DNA from: DATLFP01 sp035540955
GTDB lineage: Bacteria > Actinomycetota > Acidimicrobiia > Acidimicrobiales > CADCSY01
Length of the DNA: 20,542 nucleotides
Reading direction: 5' to 3'
Assembly (NCBI GenBank): GCA_035540955.1
Contig: DATLFP010000157.1
Coordinates: 1-20,542, forward strand
The position numbers and the translations under genes are program-made. This document shows, in pieces, positions 7,660 through 15,450 of this stretch. The notes beneath the pieces are model-generated. The model saw only the letters and a list, made by a program, of their open reading frames with translations. It searched no databases and was not told the DNA's origin. The number at the start of each line of letters is the position of its first letter. Position 1 is the first letter of the stretch.

Positions 7660-8441
7660 CCGGCGCGCTCGAGTCCGCCCTCCGCCGCGCGCGCGATCGC
7701 GGACGCAAGCTGCTCGTCCCGTACATCACCGGTGGGCTCACCGACGACTGGGTCGAGATCCTGCGGGCCATCGCCGACGCCGGGGCGGACGCCATCGAGG
7801 TCGGCATCCCGTTCTCGGATCCGGCGATGGACGGCCCCACCGTCCAGGAGGCGTCGACGGTCGCGCTGGCTCGCGGGACCACCCCGCTATCGATCTTCGA
7901 CGATCTCCGTCGCGTCGACGCCGGCGTGCCGCTGGCGGCCATGACCTACTACAACCTCGTCGTCCGCAACGGGGAGGAGCGGTTCGCCGGCCAGCTGTCG
8001 GCGGCGGGGATCTGCGCCGCCATCGTCCCCGACATCCCGCTCGAGGAGTCGACCTCCTGGGAGGCAGTCGCCGCGGCGCAGGGCATCGAGACGGTCCTCC
8101 TCGTGGCGCCCGTCACTCCCGACGACCGCCTGGCCCGGATCGTGGAGCGCTCCCACGGGTTCGTCTACAGCGTGAGCCGCATGGGCACGACCGGCGAGCG
8201 CGACCACCTCGAGGCGGCGGGCCCGGCCACGGCCAAGCGGGTCAAGGCCATGACCGACAAGCCGGTGCTCATCGGCTTCGGGATCTCGACCCCCGAGCAG
8301 GCCGTCGAAGCGAGCGCGGTGGCCGACGGGGTGGTCGTGGCCTCCGCGCTGCTGCGGGTGCTGCTCGACGCGGACGGCGGCGGCCCGGAGGCCGCCGCCG
8401 CGTTCGTGTCCCGGTTCCGGTCGGCGCTCGACGCCGGCTAG
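7656..8441 (+). CDS. trpA: tryptophan synthase alpha chain
   Basis: A 261-residue TIM barrel that cleaves indole-3-glycerol phosphate to indole, which is passed to TrpB. The catalytic pair is visible: Glu48 in IEVGIPFSDP and Asp59 in MDGPTVQ. VPDIPLEES and YSVSRMGTTGERD are the later active-site loops, and IGFGISTPEQ the phosphate site. The start GTG 7656 overlaps trpB. The gene ends in TAG, whose bases form a shared CTAG with the stop of the convergent membrane-protein gene, leaving no room for a separate terminator between them. Confidence 0.96.
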   Translation: MTGALESALRRARDRGRKLLVPYITGGLTDDWVEILRAIADAGADAIEVGIPFSDPAMDGPTVQEASTVALARGTTPLSIFDDLRRVDAGVPLAAMTYYNLVVRNGEERFAGQLSAAGICAAIVPDIPLEESTSWEAVAAAQGIETVLLVAPVTPDDRLARIVERSHGFVYSVSRMGTTGERDHLEAAGPATAKRVKAMTDKPVLIGFGISTPEQAVEASAVADGVVVASALLRVLLDADGGGPEAAAAFVSRFRSALDAG

Positions 8442-9157
8442 GGCCGGGAGCGCTCCCGCTCCTCCTCGATGCTGAGGTGCTCGGTGGCGTCGTCGCCGCG
8501 GAGATCGAGCCCGGTCGCCTCGGGGTCGTCGGCGGGAGAGGTTCCGACCGGGGCCTCGGCTCGCCGCCGGGCGGCGGCGGCCTGCTCGGCGCGCTCGGCC
8601 TCTCGATGCTCGACCACCGCGTCGGCCAGGCGGCCGTGCCAACGGTCGCCCCGGATGCCGCCGGCCATGGCCCCGGCGAGCATGGCGATGAGGCCGGCCA
8701 CGGCGGCGCCGACGCCGATGTCGCCCCACGTGTCGCGATCGGTGGGGATGCCCTGGCCCCCGAGCTCGGCGGCGACGTCGACGTCGCCGGACAGCGCCCA
8801 GCCGATGACCGCGATGACGGCGATCACCACGGCGGCCAGCACGAACACGAGGCCGCCGTGGCGGGCGCCCGCCCGCCGGCTCATGCGACCTGCGGTGTAC
8901 CCGCCGAAGAAGAACGCGGTGAACAGGACGATGGCGGCCGCGGCCGCCCCCGCCATGCCCGCCTGGCGCCACTCGCTGGTGCTGATGCCGTCGGTGTCGA
9001 GCCCGAGCGCGCTGCCGGCGGCGCCGGCGGCGGCAGCGGCCAGTGTCACCGCTCCGAATGCCACCAACGTGCCGGCCAGGATGCTGAGGCCCGATGTCGT
9101 GTTCCAGCCCGCGTCGGCAACCATGCGCCGGCGGGTCCGTGCCGTCTCTGCTGCCAT
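8438..9157 (-). CDS. four-helix integral membrane protein of unknown function
   Basis: A 239-residue protein with four predicted membrane helices at about residues 23-50, 66-92, 101-122 and 145-168. All are very Ala/Gly/Val rich, and helices 2 and 4 end in Gly/Arg segments (FFFGGYTAGRMSRR and AGAMAGGIRGDRWHG). The last 70 residues are a charged, Glu/Ala/Arg-rich cytoplasmic tail. The layout resembles small TIGR04086/YrzE-like membrane proteins, but I cannot confirm membership. The ATG at 9157 is the annotated start; ATG 9124 is possible and would give a shorter Arg-rich n-region. Stop codons of this gene and trpA overlap. No function is proposed. Confidence 0.8.
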   Translation of the reverse strand: MAAETARTRRRMVADAGWNTTSGLSILAGTLVAFGAVTLAAAAAGAAGSALGLDTDGISTSEWRQAGMAGAAAAAIVLFTAFFFGGYTAGRMSRRAGARHGGLVFVLAAVVIAVIAVIGWALSGDVDVAAELGGQGIPTDRDTWGDIGVGAAVAGLIAMLAGAMAGGIRGDRWHGRLADAVVEHREAERAEQAAAARRRAEAPVGTSPADDPEATGLDLRGDDATEHLSIEEERERSRP

Positions 9158-9195
9158 GTCCTTGCCGTGCCCGCGAGGCGTGGTCGAGAAACCCG

Positions 9196-9201
9196 TACGG
9201 T
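9196..9201 (+). promoter_or_regulatory. putative -10 element for leaderless HIT-like gene
   Basis: TACGGT lies 6 nt upstream of GTG 9208, the geometry seen at other unit heads here. The surrounding bases form a CGTACG dyad. The opposite strand reads TACGGG, one base off a -10 consensus, and points toward the divergent membrane-protein gene. Confidence 0.5.
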
Positions 9202-9207
9202 GAGGTC

Positions 9208-9522
9208 GTGGTCAGCGAGAAGGTCGACGACTGCGAGCTCTGCGAGGCGGCCCGGTTCACGCCGTGGTACCACGAGGACGACATCTGTTGGATCGCTGCG
9301 TGCGAGGTGTGCGACGTGCCGATGGTGGTGTGGAACGGCCACGGCACCGAGCCGCCGCCCGACGAGCTGACGCACATGCTCGGTCACCTCGAGCGGGTGG
9401 CCACCGAGCAGTTCGGCGTTGGCGGCTTCAACGTCGACCGCAGCATGCGACAGATCCCGACCCACTTCCACGCCCACGCCCGCGATCACGACTGGTGGGC
9501 GCGCCGGTTCCGGTCGCGCTGA
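9208..9522 (+). CDS. small HIT-like protein with paired CxxC motifs
   Basis: A 104-residue soluble protein. Near the N-terminus, CELC (9-12) and later Cys27, Cys32 and Cys35 (the latter two as CEVC) could hold a zinc ion. The segment FTPWYHEDDICWIAACEVCDVPMVVWNGHG resembles the first strands of HIT-type nucleotide-binding folds. The C-terminal HFHAHARDH supplies His86, His88 and His90 in an HxHxH run like the HIT triad, though the usual bulky spacing residues differ. HIT proteins are nucleotide hydrolases or transferases, but substrate cannot be read here. The start GTG 9208 is chosen because TACGGT precedes it by 6 nt. Its stop lies 11 bp from the convergent MFS gene. Confidence 0.75.
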   Translation: MVSEKVDDCELCEAARFTPWYHEDDICWIAACEVCDVPMVVWNGHGTEPPPDELTHMLGHLERVATEQFGVGGFNVDRSMRQIPTHFHAHARDHDWWARRFRSR

Positions 9523-9533
9523 GCCGGCACCCG

Positions 9534-11006
9534 TCAGGCGGGTTCGATCGGCTCCGCCGTCTCCTGCTCGCGCGCCTGCTGCGCCTGCACCGCCTCGACG
9601 ATCGCCTGGAAGATCCGCGCCGCATCGGCCTCGAGGTGGTGGCGGGCCCGCAGCAGGATCAGGGCGCCGATGTAGACCGGTGGGGTGACGACGAGGAACG
9701 CGGTGCGGAGGTTGTCGTCGAACAGACCGGACAGACCGAACACGACCAGCGGCGCCGCCGCCTGGCCGAAGAGGACCGACGCGAGGTTGAAGGCGCCGAA
9801 GCCGGCGCCTCGAAGGTTGGCCGGCACCGCGTCGGCCAGCCCGGCTCGCAGCGCCGGCACTGACATGACGGTGATGAAGAACCCGACGAGCTGCAGGCCG
9901 TAGGCGACCGGGAACGAGCGGACCAGCCACGAGGCGGTGAAGAACGAGATGCCGACGAGGATGCAGTAGGCGGGGATCGCCATGCGGGCGCCGGCGATGC
10001 GGTTGGCGTAGCGATCGGCGAAGCGTCCGCCGAGGAGCACACCGGGCAGGCCGCCGAGGATCACGAGCGCGCCGAGGTACGCCTCGGCCTGGCCCTCCTG
10101 CACGCCGAGCTGACGGGTGTAGAACTGCGGCAGCGCGGCGCCGACCGCGGTGATGGTGAACAGCAGCGTGGAGATGCCGACGAGCGCGTAGCGCATCGTG
10201 GTGATGCCCCAGATCGTGCGGAGGTCCTGGCGGAGCCCCTCGGCCATCTCCCGCAGGAACGTGCCGATGCCGTGCTCGAACAGCGGGGTGCGGAGCTCGG
10301 CCTCCGGCTGGTGGTCGTGGAGGCCGAGGTGGAGGCGCTCGCCGTGCCCCCGGGCCGGCTCCTTGAGCCGGTACATGAGCAGCCCGAAGACGATGCTGGG
10401 GCTCCCGACGATGAGGAAGGCCCACCGCCAGCCGATGGTGTTGCCGACGAGGCCGCCGAAGCCGATGCCGAGGCCGAAGCCCACGAACACCAGGCACTGC
10501 TGGATGGAGAACGCCCGCCCCCGCCGGTGCGCCGGGTAGTAGTCGGCGAGGAGGCTGGCGGCGGCCGGCTCGGTGACGGCCTGGCCGAAGCCGAGGGCAG
10601 ATCGCACCGCCACCAGCGACGCATAGTTGGGCGCCGCCGCGGTGAGCGCCGTGATCCCCGACCACGCCATGACGGTGTGGCCGATGGTTCGGGTCCGGTT
10701 CCAGCGGTCGGCGAGGTAGCCGGCGGGCACGGTGATGAGCCCGTTGACGAGCACGAAGGCGGAGAGGAGCAGGCCGACCTGGGCGTCGGTGATCCCGAAG
10801 TCCTCCTGCAGCGGGGTGATGACGCCGCGCACGATGTTCTGGTCGATCTGGTCCGACATGATCACGAAGCCGATCAGCCACATCGGCCAAGACGACACCG
10901 TCGGCGTCGACGGCACGTTCGCCGAGACCGGCTGCTCGTCGTTGTCGGCGCTCGACGGCGTGCTGCCCAGGGTGGCGGGCTCGATGGTGCCGTCGTCTCG
11001 TGACAT
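9534..11006 (-). CDS. MFS transporter, Spinster-like
   Basis: A 490-residue permease with about 12 membrane segments after a 40-residue polar Ser/Thr/Pro-rich N-terminus. The motif-A loop GYLADRWNRTRTI lies between helices 2 and 3. SDQIDQNIVRGVITPLQEDFGITDAQVGLL and TEPAAASLLADYYPAHRRGRAFSIQ are the patterns of the Spinster/sugar-phosphate-like MFS branch. A central charged loop with several His residues (about 205-235) separates the two halves. The C-terminus is a Glu/Gln-rich tail. The substrate cannot be stated. An AAGGAG sits 12 nt before ATG 11006, so this gene seems to have a leader, unlike many neighbours. It is divergent from the phosphatase gene with a 58-bp gap. Confidence 0.9.
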   Translation of the reverse strand: MSRDDGTIEPATLGSTPSSADNDEQPVSANVPSTPTVSSWPMWLIGFVIMSDQIDQNIVRGVITPLQEDFGITDAQVGLLLSAFVLVNGLITVPAGYLADRWNRTRTIGHTVMAWSGITALTAAAPNYASLVAVRSALGFGQAVTEPAAASLLADYYPAHRRGRAFSIQQCLVFVGFGLGIGFGGLVGNTIGWRWAFLIVGSPSIVFGLLMYRLKEPARGHGERLHLGLHDHQPEAELRTPLFEHGIGTFLREMAEGLRQDLRTIWGITTMRYALVGISTLLFTITAVGAALPQFYTRQLGVQEGQAEAYLGALVILGGLPGVLLGGRFADRYANRIAGARMAIPAYCILVGISFFTASWLVRSFPVAYGLQLVGFFITVMSVPALRAGLADAVPANLRGAGFGAFNLASVLFGQAAAPLVVFGLSGLFDDNLRTAFLVVTPPVYIGALILLRARHHLEADAARIFQAIVEAVQAQQAREQETAEPIEPA

Positions 11007-11018
11007 CGGGCGTGGATT

Positions 11019-11024
11019 CTCCTT
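11019..11024 (-). promoter_or_regulatory. ribosome binding site for the MFS gene
   Basis: AAGGAG on the minus strand, 12 nt upstream of ATG 11006. The spacing is longer than ideal, but it is the best purine-rich site before any start in this window and implies a leadered mRNA here. Confidence 0.5.
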
Positions 11025-11052
11025 CGCGGGGCCCGTGGCCTGCCAACCGACC

Positions 11053-11058
11053 TACCTT
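11053..11058 (+). promoter_or_regulatory. putative -10 element for leaderless phosphatase-family gene
   Basis: TACCTT lies 6 nt upstream of GTG 11065. On the minus strand, TAGGTC shares the same TA pair and would start a transcript toward the MFS gene with a leader of about 35 nt that includes its AAGGAG site. The last base of that minus-strand hexamer is off consensus. Confidence 0.5.
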
Positions 11059-11064
11059 GGCGGT

Positions 11065-12600
11065 GTGCCGTCCGCCACGCCGTCCGCACCTGCCTCCACG
11101 TCCGCCGTCGAGCGGGCGCTCGACACCCTGTGCGGGGACGAGCTCGAGCCCATCGTCGAGATGGTGCTCCGCGCCGTCGACGGCGACCGCTACGAGGCCC
11201 GCAGCCACGAAGGTCGGACCGTCTTCCGGCGGGAGGCCCACGGCACCGGCTGGCGGTTCGAGGTCGAGGAGGCCGACGGGCGCGACCCCCTCGGCGACCA
11301 GTCGGTCGACCGCTTCGCCGGGCTCCCGGCGGAGCTCGGCACGCGGTTCCCGGCCCGATCCGCGAACAGCTACCCGTTCGGCTTCGACACCGTCGCCCAG
11401 CTCTTCGACCACCCCTCGCCCCCCGACCTGTGCGTGATCCATGCCGCCGCCCACAACTGGGAGGACCAGGGCGGCCACCGCGGCGAGCACGGGTCGATCG
11501 ACGTCGTCCAGGCTCGGGCGCCGTTCATCATCGGCGGCGCGGGTGTGCGGCGCCTCGGCATGGTCGACCGCGCCTGCCAGCTCGTCGACGTGGCGCCGAC
11601 CGTGCTGGCGCTCCTCGGCGCCGAGCCGTGCGGCGGTATCGGTCGGAACGGCGCGCCCCGCGACGACGCTTTCCTCACTCGCCAGGACGGCGACCCGCTG
11701 CTCGACCTGCTCGACGGCGACCCGCCGCAGCAGGTCATCGGGTTTCTCTTCGACGGGTGCAACCCCAACGTGCTGTACGACATGGCTGCGCGCGGCGAGG
11801 CGCCGAACGTGGCTCGCATCATGGAGATGGGCACGTCGTTCCGGCACGGCGCGATGGCCGCGCTCCCGACCGTGACGCTCGCCAACCACACCGGGATCCT
11901 CACCGGCTGCTTTCCCGGCCACCACGGCATCCTGCACAACGCCTGGTACGACCGCGACACCCGATCACAGGTCATCACCAACTCGAACGAGACATGGGCG
12001 ACGTCGATGCAGTTCCTGGCACCCGGGATCGACACGATCCACTCGGCAGTGAAGCGGGCCCGTCCGGGGAGCGTCACGGTCAGCATCAACGAGCCGGCCG
12101 ATGCGTTCGCCGACTACTCCACCTTCGACCTCCTGCGGCGGGGCGTGGCGATGACGAAGCCGCCGGGCCCCGACGAGCTGCCGTTCTCGACCGAGCGCTT
12201 CGTCCGGCCCGTGAAGGAGTACCGGTGGTCGTCGCGGACCGACCACACCGCGGTCGACCAGCTCGAAGGGATCTGGAGCGGCCGCTTCCACGAGGTGGAC
12301 TACCCGCTGCCGACCTTCACCTGGTGCAACTTCACGCTCACCGACGCCGCCTTTCACGAGGGTGGGCCCCACTCGGAGATCGCGTACGCCTCGGTGCACG
12401 ACACCGATGCCCGGCTGGGCCGGATCCTGGAGGCGGTCGAGCGGCGCGGCGCCTGGGACACCACGGCGTTCTTCATCGTGGCCGACCACGGGATGGAGGA
12501 GACCAACCCGGAGGTCCGAGGTGACTGGGGTCCCGTGCTCCAGCGTGAAGGGATCGCCTACCGGGACGAGGCGTACGGCTTCCTCTACCTCGACGGCTGA
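11065..12600 (+). CDS. alkaline-phosphatase-superfamily (NPP-like) protein with swapped half-domains
   Basis: A 511-residue metallo-phosphoesterase relative. Residues 224-511 hold the first part of the usual fold: VIGFLFDG with metal ligand Asp230, LPTVTLANHTGILTG with the likely nucleophile Thr271, TDAAFHEGGPHS with Asp427 and His431, and IVADHGMEE with Asp474-His475. The protein then stops only 36 residues after the DHGM. The final module that normally follows is instead found at the N-terminus: RYEARSHEGRTVFRR ... WRFEVEEADGRDPLG (about 43-77), then GEHGS with His142, and DVAPTVLALLGAEP (175-188). The order is thus C-half then N-half, as in a circular permutation. There is no signal peptide, so it appears cytosolic. 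The substrate is unknown. The GTG at 11065 is chosen from the TACCTT 6 nt upstream. Confidence 0.85.
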   Translation: MPSATPSAPASTSAVERALDTLCGDELEPIVEMVLRAVDGDRYEARSHEGRTVFRREAHGTGWRFEVEEADGRDPLGDQSVDRFAGLPAELGTRFPARSANSYPFGFDTVAQLFDHPSPPDLCVIHAAAHNWEDQGGHRGEHGSIDVVQARAPFIIGGAGVRRLGMVDRACQLVDVAPTVLALLGAEPCGGIGRNGAPRDDAFLTRQDGDPLLDLLDGDPPQQVIGFLFDGCNPNVLYDMAARGEAPNVARIMEMGTSFRHGAMAALPTVTLANHTGILTGCFPGHHGILHNAWYDRDTRSQVITNSNETWATSMQFLAPGIDTIHSAVKRARPGSVTVSINEPADAFADYSTFDLLRRGVAMTKPPGPDELPFSTERFVRPVKEYRWSSRTDHTAVDQLEGIWSGRFHEVDYPLPTFTWCNFTLTDAAFHEGGPHSEIAYASVHDTDARLGRILEAVERRGAWDTTAFFIVADHGMEETNPEVRGDWGPVLQREGIAYRDEAYGFLYLDG

Positions 12601-12606
12601 CGGGGT

Positions 12607-13452
12607 CTATCCACTGCTGATCAGGACGACACCGATCATCGCCAGCGCGATCCCGGCGAGCTGCGTCCGGTTCATGCGCTCGGCCAGGACGACGCGGGCG
12701 AGCACGATCGTGGCTGCCGGATACAGCGACGACAGCACCGACACCAGCGACAGCAGGCCCTCCCGGGTGGCGAGGACGTAGAGGCCGTTGGCGGTGACGT
12801 CGAGGATGCCGGCGACGGCGATGCTCGGTAGGGAGCCGGGCGCCGGCCGCAGGCGCTGACGGGTGAGCAGCACGCCGCTCGTCACCAGCGACACCGACAT
12901 CACTCGGGCGGCGAACACCGGCCACATCCCAGACTGCGACTCGGTGGTGCCGAGGAGGATGAACACGATGCCGAACGCGGCGCCGGCCCCGAGGGCGAGG
13001 AGCACGTCCTGGCGGGTCGCGGTCACGTCCTCGACGACGTCGGCGGCGGACACCAGGGCGACGGCGAGGAGGGCGGCGACGACGCCGGTGAGGGCCAGCG
13101 CCGAGGGCCGCTCGCCGGTGGCGATGCCCCACAGGAACGGGACGACGCCGGCGCCGACAGCGGTGATCGGCGCCACCACGCTCATGTGACCGGTGGCGAG
13201 CCCCCGGTAGAGGAGGATGACGCCGATCATCCCGACCGATCCGGCCGCCCCGCCGGCGATCACGTCGTCGAGGACCGGATCGGCGGCACGGTCGGCGAGG
13301 ATCACCGCCGTCAACGCCAGCAGGCCGATCGCCTGGGAGACGGCGACCACCGCCGCCGGGCGGTTCCGCTTGGACGCGATGCCGCCGAAGAAGTCGCCGA
13401 CCCCGTAGGAGAGCGCAACGAGGAGTCCGAGGGCCACGGCCAAGCGGTGCAT
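12607..13452 (-). CDS. EamA/DMT-family permease
   Basis: A 281-residue protein with about ten membrane helices in two homologous halves, the layout of EamA (drug/metabolite transporter) permeases. The first half begins MHRLAVALGLLVALSYGVGDFFGGIASKRNRP; helix 4 has LLYRGLATGHMSVVAPITA, and the second half ends SSLYPAATIVLARVVLAERMNRTQLAGIALAMIGVVLIS, the repeated EamA pattern. The ATG at 13452 is chosen because it immediately precedes the first helix; the frame is open further upstream, but that sequence is Arg/Pro-rich and lies antisense to the DUF4349 gene. The gene is convergent with the phosphatase-family gene (6-bp gap). Substrate cannot be inferred. Confidence 0.9.
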   Translation of the reverse strand: MHRLAVALGLLVALSYGVGDFFGGIASKRNRPAAVVAVSQAIGLLALTAVILADRAADPVLDDVIAGGAAGSVGMIGVILLYRGLATGHMSVVAPITAVGAGVVPFLWGIATGERPSALALTGVVAALLAVALVSAADVVEDVTATRQDVLLALGAGAAFGIVFILLGTTESQSGMWPVFAARVMSVSLVTSGVLLTRQRLRPAPGSLPSIAVAGILDVTANGLYVLATREGLLSLVSVLSSLYPAATIVLARVVLAERMNRTQLAGIALAMIGVVLISSG

Positions 13453-13493
13453 GATGGCAGGAACCCGAACGGGGGCTCCGTCGTCGGAGAGAC

Positions 13494-14408
13494 ATGCGAC
13501 GTTGGTGGGGGATGGCGACCGTGGCGATCTTGGTGCTGTTGGCCACGGGGTGCAGCGACGGCGACGACTCGTCGACGGCGGGCGACGCCGGCCGCGACAT
13601 GGACGCTGCGCTCGGCGCGGACGAGAGCGTCCAGGCGACGGCCGCTGCCGGGAGTGCATCCGGCGCGGGCGGGGAACGCCAGTCGGCGCGGGACGCGGTG
13701 AGCGCGGCCCTCGACCTGCCACCGATCGGGCGGGACGTGGTGCGGACCGCCGAGCTCCGCGTCGAGGTCGAGACCGGCACGTTCGCGGAGCGCCTCCGGA
13801 CGGTGTCGAACCTGGCGCGCTCGCTCGGCGGGTTCGTCGAGTCGTCGGCCACCTCGTCGTTCGCGGCCGGGGAGGCGAGCGGCGAGGTCACCATCCGCGT
13901 CCCCGTCGACCGCTACGACGAGGCGATGGACCGCCTGGCGGAGCTGGGTGAGCTGTCGTCGGTTGTCGAGGACGGTGAGGACGTGACCGACCAGCTGGTC
14001 GACCTCGACGCTCGCTTGCGGGCGCTGCGCGCGGAAGAGGCGGCGCTCAACGGGTTGCTGGCGCGTGCGGCCAACGTCGAGGAGATCCTGAGCGTGCGGG
14101 CCACGGCGATCGGGATCCGTCAGCAGATCGAGCAGCTCGCGGCTCGGCAGGCGTCCCTCGCCGATCGGGCGGCGCTGTCGACCATCCGCGTCGTGCTGCA
14201 CGAGGGCTCGACCGAGGCGATCGGCAGCCGGGGTGGCGGCGACGACTGGGGACTCGCCGACGCCGTGCGGACGGCGATCGACGCCGCCGAGCGGGTGGTG
14301 GGCGCCGCCATCGTGGGCCTCGGTGTGCTCGCGCCCGTGCTCCCGCTGGTTGCCGCCGGCTGGTGGCTGTCCCGCCGCAACCGCCGCCCGCTCGCCGCGC
14401 CCGAGTGA
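13494..14408 (+). CDS. DUF4349 lipoprotein
   Basis: A 304-residue predicted lipoprotein. MRRWWG plus a hydrophobic stretch ends in LLATGC, with the lipidated Cys20. After a polar Asp/Ser/Gly-rich linker (21-75) comes the DUF4349 core: VVRTAELRVEV (82-92), GGFVESSATSS (112-122), EVTIRVPVDRYDEAMDRL (131-148), EDVTDQLVDLDARLRALRAEEAALNGLL (162-189), a long helical/coiled-coil segment to about 225 and ALSTIRVVLHE (227-237). A membrane helix at about 268-292 and an Arg-rich end follow, so both termini are membrane-linked. The function of DUF4349 is unknown. ATG 13494 is used because it gives a proper n-region; ATG 13512 is possible. A CTCCG/CGGAG hairpin overlaps the likely ribosome site just upstream. 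Confidence 0.9.
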   Translation: MRRWWGMATVAILVLLATGCSDGDDSSTAGDAGRDMDAALGADESVQATAAAGSASGAGGERQSARDAVSAALDLPPIGRDVVRTAELRVEVETGTFAERLRTVSNLARSLGGFVESSATSSFAAGEASGEVTIRVPVDRYDEAMDRLAELGELSSVVEDGEDVTDQLVDLDARLRALRAEEAALNGLLARAANVEEILSVRATAIGIRQQIEQLAARQASLADRAALSTIRVVLHEGSTEAIGSRGGGDDWGLADAVRTAIDAAERVVGAAIVGLGVLAPVLPLVAAGWWLSRRNRRPLAAPE

Positions 14409-14415
14409 CGCGAGT

Positions 14416-15450
14416 TCAGGGCAGCACGAGGTGGACGTCGCCGAACTCGTGCCAGCGATAGCGCTCGGCAAGGCTCGCGTCGTAGGACCGCTCGAGCAGC
14501 TCACGGCCGGCGATGGCCTCGAGGAGCAGCAGGTGTGACGCCTCCGGCTCGTGCCACCCGGTGAGGAGCCCGTCGACGGCTCGCACGCCTCGGTCGGGCG
14601 TGATCACCACGTCGGTCCACCCGTCGAAGGGGTCGAGGATCCCGTCGGGACCGGCCGCCGTCTCGACCGCCCGCACCGCGGTGGTGCCCACGGCGACGAC
14701 CCGACCTCCTGCTGCCCGCCCCGCGTTGATGCGGGCGGCCGTCGGGGCCGGGACGACCACGCGCTCCGGGTAGGGGAGCTCGTCGGCCTCGAGCGAGGCG
14801 ACGCCGGTGTGGAGCACGATCGGCACGACCGCCACGCCCTTGGCGACCAGCCGGGTGACGATCTCCGCGGTGAAGGGACGTCCGGCGCTCGGCATCTCGG
14901 CACTGCCCGGCTCGGTGGCGTAGACGTTCTGGTAGGCGGTGATCGGCCACGGCCGGTCGACGTAGCCGTAGCGGATGGGGCGGCCGTGGGTCGCCAGCCA
15001 GGTGAGCACCGGCCGGGGCAGGTCGAGGGTGGCGACCCAGAGCCGCGCGCTGTCGCGGTATGGCGTCTCGAGGTGGAGGGCGGCGCCCTCGCCGAGGTCG
15101 ATGGTGCGGGGCGGCCCGCCCACCCACCGCTCGGTCGCGCTGCCGGACGGGCGGCGGGGCTCGACGACCCACCGGCCGTCGTCGAGCCGGGTCGACAGGT
15201 GCACCGTCATCCTCGTCCCGTCGGCAGCCACGCCGTCCACGGCGGCGGGGATCGTGCCGGAGGTGTTGACGACCACGACGTCGCCGGGGTCGAGGAACGC
15301 GGGGAGCAACGCGAAGGTGCTGTGGGTCAGCTCCTGGGACCGGCGGCGGGCGACGAGCATGCGCACCCCGTCGCGCGTGAGGCCGCGGGCCTCGGGCGGT
15401 TCGTGGGCCTCCAGCTCGGGCGGGAGGGCGAAGGCGAGACGGGCCGTCAC
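14416..15450 (-). CDS. QueA-like S-adenosylmethionine:tRNA ribosyltransferase-isomerase family protein
   Basis: A 344-residue protein with full-length similarity to QueA, which transfers the ribose of SAM to preQ1-modified tRNA in queuosine synthesis. Visible family blocks are LDPGDVVVVNTSGTIPAAV, AYQNVYATEPGSAEMPSAGRPFT, GGRVVAVGTTAVRAVETAA, GWTDVVITP, DGLLTGWHEPEASHLLLLEAI and ERYRWHEFGDVHLVL. Several invariant-looking QueA positions differ from the enteric pattern as I recall it: NTSGTIPAAV for NDTRVIPARL, GRPFT for GLHFT, and TGWHEPEASH for TNFHLPKST. No other queuosine gene is nearby. It may be an actinobacterial branch with a changed substrate, so no symbol is given. GTG 15450 overlaps the upstream dehydrogenase stop as GTGA; the 3' end is 7 bp from the convergent DUF4349 gene. 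Confidence 0.85.
   Translation of the reverse strand: MTARLAFALPPELEAHEPPEARGLTRDGVRMLVARRRSQELTHSTFALLPAFLDPGDVVVVNTSGTIPAAVDGVAADGTRMTVHLSTRLDDGRWVVEPRRPSGSATERWVGGPPRTIDLGEGAALHLETPYRDSARLWVATLDLPRPVLTWLATHGRPIRYGYVDRPWPITAYQNVYATEPGSAEMPSAGRPFTAEIVTRLVAKGVAVVPIVLHTGVASLEADELPYPERVVVPAPTAARINAGRAAGGRVVAVGTTAVRAVETAAGPDGILDPFDGWTDVVITPDRGVRAVDGLLTGWHEPEASHLLLLEAIAGRELLERSYDASLAERYRWHEFGDVHLVLP

Noticed and set aside
9523..9533. Intrinsic terminators between convergent gene pairs (also checked at 8438, 12600, 14408 and 18073)
   Set aside because: The gaps are from overlapping to 38 bp, and I saw no hairpin followed by a T run on either strand.
9046..11937. A 963-codon minus-strand frame over the MFS and phosphatase-family genes
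   Set aside because: It overlaps the MFS gene in a wrong frame and runs antisense to the phosphatase gene. The low-complexity Arg/Pro/His composition marks it as a shadow frame.
13453..13722. N-terminal 90-residue extension of the EamA permease
   Set aside because: The extension is Arg/Pro-rich, lies antisense to the start of the DUF4349 lipoprotein, and EamA proteins normally begin at the first helix, as here from ATG 13452.
12473..13894. A 473-codon minus-strand frame over the EamA and DUF4349 genes
   Set aside because: It is Arg/Ser-rich and out of frame with the EamA permease, whose ten helices are clear in another frame from 13452.
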